Shown: in pieces, positions 60,820-64,000 of the stretch
Position numbering within the stretch: position 1 is the stretch's first letter
Layout of the letters: each line of letters opens with the position of its first letter
Source of the DNA: Parvibaculum sp041688015
Lineage (GTDB): Bacteria > Pseudomonadota > Alphaproteobacteria > Parvibaculales > Parvibaculaceae
NCBI GenBank assembly: GCA_041688015.1
Contig: JBDNIY010000001.1
Location: forward strand, 744,001-808,000
Direction of reading: 5' to 3'
DNA: 64,000 nt
Program-made: the position numbers and the translations under genes
The notes under the pieces: model-generated
What the model was told of the DNA's origin: nothing
The model's input: only the letters and a program-made list of their open reading frames with translations
Databases searched by the model: none

Positions 60820-61254
60820 CTAAAGCAAGCCCAGCGCCTCAAGCTCCGCGCGCATTTCATCGGGCATATCGTCGTCCACGTCACTGATTTTGGCATCCGG
60901 CGGCGCGTCCTTGCCATCGAAATAACGCCAACCTTGAAATGGACGTCGCTCGCGCCGCCGCGTGGCGACAATTTCGCGGTCCAACACCAGCTTGCACCGC
61001 TTGATGCCCTCGCTATCGACAAAGGACTCGATATCTAGCAACCGTTGGCGGCAACGGATGTGGCCCTTCATCACCCAATAGAGCGAACCACCATCGAGCA
61101 ACTCTGCGGCACGCGTCGGCGTCATGCGCGTCACATGCACCACCACAGGTTTTTCTTTGTTCTTGCGCTTTTCTTTGAGTCGCGCCGTCTGCCAAGTGCG
61201 AAGGTCCTCGATATCTTCGGCCCCCACACATAGCTTGATCATATGAAGCGTCAC
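60820..61254 (-). CDS. DUF1489 family protein
   Basis: A 144-residue DUF1489 protein: LHMIKLCVGAEDIEDLRTWQ at the start, VVVHVTRMTPTRAAELLDGG, SLYWVMKGHIRCRQRLLDIE in the core and PFQGWRYFDGKDAPPD late. The family is typical of alphaproteobacteria and has no known function. Its start overlaps the carboxylase stop as ATGA, so it is translated with the carboxylase transcript. Confidence 0.88.
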   Translation of the reverse strand: MTLHMIKLCVGAEDIEDLRTWQTARLKEKRKNKEKPVVVHVTRMTPTRAAELLDGGSLYWVMKGHIRCRQRLLDIESFVDSEGIKRCKLVLDREIVATRRRERRPFQGWRYFDGKDAPPDAKISDVDDDMPDEMRAELEALGLL

Positions 61255-63272
61255 GCGTCTGCCTTTTCCTCAAACACTACCAAGGCGGCCCCGGCTTCTA
61301 CCTGATCGCCCGCCGCCACATTGACCGAAGCTATGACGACATCGGCAGGCGCTGCAAGCGTCTGTTCCATTTTCATAGCTTCCATGACGACAAGCGGCGC
61401 ACCCTTGGACAAATGCGCGCCGACAACCGCCAATACTTGCACAATCTTTCCCGGCATTGGCGCTTTGAGCGCACCTGTATCGCCCGACGATGCGACATCG
61501 ACATCCAGCGGATCAATGGTCTGAAAGCGGTAATTCACGCCTTGATGCACAAGCGTGAACCCTGAGGCATCACCAATCATCCGGGCCTGAACACGACGGC
61601 CATTGACGATCGCGGTCACCGCACCATCGTCATCAAGATCGCCGGAAGCGCCGCAAGACTGGCCGCCAAATGTGAAATGCGCCGCGCCATCTTTTGATGT
61701 TGCGGAAACGACAAGCAATTCGCCGTCATGCATAAATGTAAATGTCTCGCTGCGATGCCCGCCAAGCACCCATTCATCAGTTGCGGCCCAAGGCGACCAA
61801 GGGTCGCTTGTCCGCGCCTGCGTGTCGTGCGAGGCCCGCGCGCGCGCCAGCACATGTCCGATCAATGCCGCCCCCACCACTTCGGGCGAGAGGACATGCG
61901 GGGGCACAAGAGCGGCGAGGTGCTTGTCGATAAAGCCCGTATCAATGTCCGCTTTTTCGAATGCCTCATGGCCGAGCACAGCGGCGAGGAAAGCCAGATT
62001 TGTTTTCGGCCCAACCACTTCCATGCCCAAGAGGAAATGCCGCAAGCGCGCCAAGGCCTGCGCGCGCGTCGGTGCATGAGCGATGATCTTGCCGATCATC
62101 GGATCATAGAACATCGACACCTCATCGCCCTCTTCCACGCCCATATCGGCGCGGATGCCATCATCGTCGCCCGCGCGCAAACGGGTGAGCTTGCCCGTCG
62201 ATGGAAAGAAACTCTTGGCGGGGTCTTCGGCGTAAAGGCGCACTTCGACGGCATGCCCCATCAGTGGAATGTCGTCTTGTGACAACGGCAAAGGTTCACC
62301 CGCCGCCACCAGCAATTGCCATTCGACAAGATCAGTGCCGGTGATCGCTTCCGTCACGGGATGCTCGACTTGCAATCGCGTGTTCATTTCCATGAACCAG
62401 AAGGCGTCGGCCCGGAGCCCACGCGAGGCATCGGCAATGAACTCGATGGTGCCTGCGCCACGATAGCCAATAGCCTTGGCGGCGGCGACGGCCGCCTCGC
62501 CCATCGCGCGCCGCATATCCTCTGGCATGTTGGGCGCGGGCGCTTCCTCGATCACTTTTTGATGGCGGCGCTGCAACGAACAATCGCGCTCATGCAGATA
62601 GACCGCATTACCATGCGCATCGGCAAAAACTTGAATTTCGATATGGCGCGGGCACGACACATATTTTTCGACCAGCACACGCTCGTCGCCAAAGGCGGAC
62701 CCTGCTTCTCGCTGCGCAGACGCCAGCGCCTTGACGAACTCTGCCGGATCATCAACGCGGCGCATGCCCTTGCCGCCACCGCCAGCCACCGCTTTGATCA
62801 ACACCGGGTAGCCGATCTTGTCAGCTTCTGCGGCGAGAAACGCACCGTCCTGATTATCCCCGTGATAACCGGGAACCACCGGCACGTTCGCCTTCTCCAT
62901 CAGCGCCTTGGCAGCATCCTTCAAGCCCATCGCCTTGATGGCAGAGGCCGGCGGGCCAACAAAAATAATCCCCGCCGCTTCGCAAGCCTCGGCAAAAGCA
63001 ACATTCTCCGACAAAAACCCATAGCCCGGATGGATCGCGTCAGCGCCAGTAGCCTTCGCCGCCGCGATGATCTTGTCGATCACCAGATAGCTTTCCTTGG
63101 CAGGGGACGGCCCGATATGCACCGCATCATCGGCTTCGCGCACATGCAGCGCATGGGCGTCGGCGTCGGAATAAACCGCAATGGTGCGAATACCCATTTC
63201 GCGCGCCGTGCGCATGACCCGCACCGCGATTTCGCCACGATTGGCAATGAGAAGAGATTTGATCACAAGCAC
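61251..63272 (-). CDS. Acyl-CoA carboxylase biotin-containing alpha subunit (methylcrotonyl-CoA type)
   Basis: A 673-residue biotin carboxylase/BCCP fusion. The carboxylase domain opens SLLIANRGEIAVRVMRTARE and has AGGGGKGMR, EKYVSCPRHIEIQVFADAHG and EMNTRLQVEHPVTE. A middle BT-type domain (residues about 460-580) and the biotinyl domain with the modified lysine in EAMKME (near 634) follow. It carboxylates biotin for an acyl-CoA, most likely methylcrotonyl-CoA in leucine degradation; propionyl- or geranyl-CoA cannot be excluded. GTG at 63272 is the likely start. The beta subunit lies upstream at 63447. Confidence 0.88.
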   Translation of the reverse strand: MLVIKSLLIANRGEIAVRVMRTAREMGIRTIAVYSDADAHALHVREADDAVHIGPSPAKESYLVIDKIIAAAKATGADAIHPGYGFLSENVAFAEACEAAGIIFVGPPASAIKAMGLKDAAKALMEKANVPVVPGYHGDNQDGAFLAAEADKIGYPVLIKAVAGGGGKGMRRVDDPAEFVKALASAQREAGSAFGDERVLVEKYVSCPRHIEIQVFADAHGNAVYLHERDCSLQRRHQKVIEEAPAPNMPEDMRRAMGEAAVAAAKAIGYRGAGTIEFIADASRGLRADAFWFMEMNTRLQVEHPVTEAITGTDLVEWQLLVAAGEPLPLSQDDIPLMGHAVEVRLYAEDPAKSFFPSTGKLTRLRAGDDDGIRADMGVEEGDEVSMFYDPMIGKIIAHAPTRAQALARLRHFLLGMEVVGPKTNLAFLAAVLGHEAFEKADIDTGFIDKHLAALVPPHVLSPEVVGAALIGHVLARARASHDTQARTSDPWSPWAATDEWVLGGHRSETFTFMHDGELLVVSATSKDGAAHFTFGGQSCGASGDLDDDGAVTAIVNGRRVQARMIGDASGFTLVHQGVNYRFQTIDPLDVDVASSGDTGALKAPMPGKIVQVLAVVGAHLSKGAPLVVMEAMKMEQTLAAPADVVIASVNVAAGDQVEAGAALVVFEEKADA

Positions 63273-63299
63273 ATTCTCCGCGGCGCGTTATCTTCTTTT

Positions 63300-63415
63300 C
63301 CTCCCCCTTGAGGGGGGAGGTCGGCGCGCGTAGCGCAACGGGAGGAGGTGAAGCCACAGACGCAATTCTCTCGAAGAGGCCCACCCTCCCAACCCTCCCC
63401 CTCAAGTGGGGAGGG
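63300..63415. repeat. REP-like palindromic elements between the carboxylase genes
   Basis: One palindrome at 63300-63320 (CCTCCCCC and GGGGGAGG arms) and another at 63393-63415 (CCCTCCCC and GGGGAGGG arms) flank a GC-rich tail with TAGCGCAACGGGAGGAGGTGA. The combination resembles the element at 21549-21617. It occupies the spacer of the alpha and beta carboxylase genes and should form strong RNA hairpins. Confidence 0.65.
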
Positions 63416-63446
63416 CTTTTGCTGGATAAACTGCATCGTCATCTCC

Positions 63447-64000
63447 TCACATACGAAACACACCGAAGCGTGTGTCCGGTACGGGTTGATTGAGTGTGGT
63501 GGAAAAAGCCAGCGCCAAAACGCGGCGGGTCTCGGACGGCGTGATGATGCCATCGTCCCACAGGCGGGCGGTGGCAAAATAAGGATGCCCCTCTTCGTCA
63601 TAGCGTTGGCGAACCGGCGCTTTAAAGGCTTCTTCTTCCTTAGCGCTCCATGTCTCGCCGCGCCCTTCCATGCCTTCGCGCTTCACGGTCGCCAACACGG
63701 ACGCCGCTTGTTCGCCGCCCATCACGGAGATGCGCGCGTTGGGCCAAGTGAACAGAAACCGGGGCGAATAAGCCCGCCCGCACATGCCATAATTGCCCGC
63801 GCCATAAGAGCCGCCGATCACCAACGTGATCTTGGGCACGTCAGCGCAAGCCACCGCCGTCACCATTTTCGCCCCGTCCTTGGCGATGCCGCCGGTTTCA
63901 TATTCGCGGCCCACCATGAAGCCTGCGATGTTTTGCAGGAACAGCAACGGGATGTGGCGCTGGCAACAAAGCTCGACAAAATGCGCCACTTTGAGCGCGG
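63447..64000 (-). CDS. Acyl-CoA carboxylase beta subunit, carboxyltransferase (partial, N-terminus outside window)
   Basis: The C-terminal 184 residues of a biotin-dependent carboxyltransferase: PLLFLQNIAGFMVGREYETG, ITLVIGGSYGAGNYGMCGRA, FTWPNARISVMGGEQAASVL and DDGIITPSETRRVLALAF. These are characteristic of methylcrotonyl-CoA carboxylase beta subunits. It transfers CO2 from biotin to the acyl-CoA. It precedes the alpha subunit on the minus strand, about 174 bp apart with REP-like elements between. The rest of the gene lies past position 64000. Confidence 0.9.
   Translation of the reverse strand, partial: ALKVAHFVELCCQRHIPLLFLQNIAGFMVGREYETGGIAKDGAKMVTAVACADVPKITLVIGGSYGAGNYGMCGRAYSPRFLFTWPNARISVMGGEQAASVLATVKREGMEGRGETWSAKEEEAFKAPVRQRYDEEGHPYFATARLWDDGIITPSETRRVLALAFSTTLNQPVPDTRFGVFRM

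Overview
The window is chromosomal DNA from an alphaproteobacterium, most likely of the Hyphomicrobiales (Rhizobiales). The evidence is the lineage-typical gene set: divK-pleD, MipZ, EipB (DUF1849), DUF1489, DUF3572, ClpS-ClpA, a SPOR-tailed D,D-carboxypeptidase, and the pyrB-pyrC-plsY-dprA-topA-rnr-DUF983-rpmG order. Taxonomy is inferred from gene content only. Most of the window is housekeeping sequence in short operons with many 4-bp ATGA overlaps.

1-6261 is a sugar-acid catabolic locus. The minus-strand operon (3765 down to 1, running off the edge) encodes an aldo/keto reductase, an amidohydrolase lactonase, a mandelate-racemase-type enolase-superfamily enzyme, a DUF718 sugar mutarotase and an SDR. 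An IclR regulator follows upstream, and a divergent gene encodes L-fuconate dehydratase. Together they read as the non-phosphorylative L-fucose route (fucose to fuconolactone, fuconate, 2-keto-3-deoxyfuconate, then the diketo acid). The motif TGTTTTATAT lies before the operon and twice, inverted, between the regulator and the dehydratase gene.

6432-10412 holds tRNA-Ser(GCT), tesB, a Sel1-repeat protein, a dead GST gene, a small secreted protein, a second degenerate GST-like ORF and a histone H1-like Lys/Ala protein. 10633-18543 has gatCAB, ruvX, two transporters and an AidB-like acyl-CoA dehydrogenase. 18669-29254 is the pyrB/pyrC-like, GST, plsY, dprA, topA, rnr block. 29347-32822 has DUF983, tandem Nudix hydrolases, an MFS protein and rpmG. 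33275-41341 has pleD, divK, DUF3572, a HAD-like protein, a ROK kinase, dinB, eipB, a 2-hydroxyacid dehydrogenase and a stand-alone diguanylate cyclase. 41348-45648 has agmatine deiminase, RidA, a GNAT-like protein, HIT, VOC and SnoaL-like genes.

45741-46548 is a frameshifted remnant of a secreted-protein gene of unknown family, in AT-richer DNA. Then come clpS-clpA, dacA-SPOR and mipZ. 52911-58536 is a tightly overlapped operon (amino-acid permease, glutamine-synthetase-like ligase, aldehyde dehydrogenase, Fe-type alcohol dehydrogenase). It looks like a gamma-glutamylated amino-alcohol degradation pathway. The right end has panC, an alpha/beta hydrolase, DUF1489 and a biotin-dependent acyl-CoA carboxylase pair (beta subunit cut by the edge) separated by REP-like palindromes.

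I saw no CRISPR array, prophage, insertion sequence or rRNA. The strongest candidates for something not routinely described are the putative IclR operator set with the two-enolase fucose locus, the amino-alcohol glutamylation operon, the structured topA leader, and the paired palindromes before the stand-alone diguanylate cyclase.
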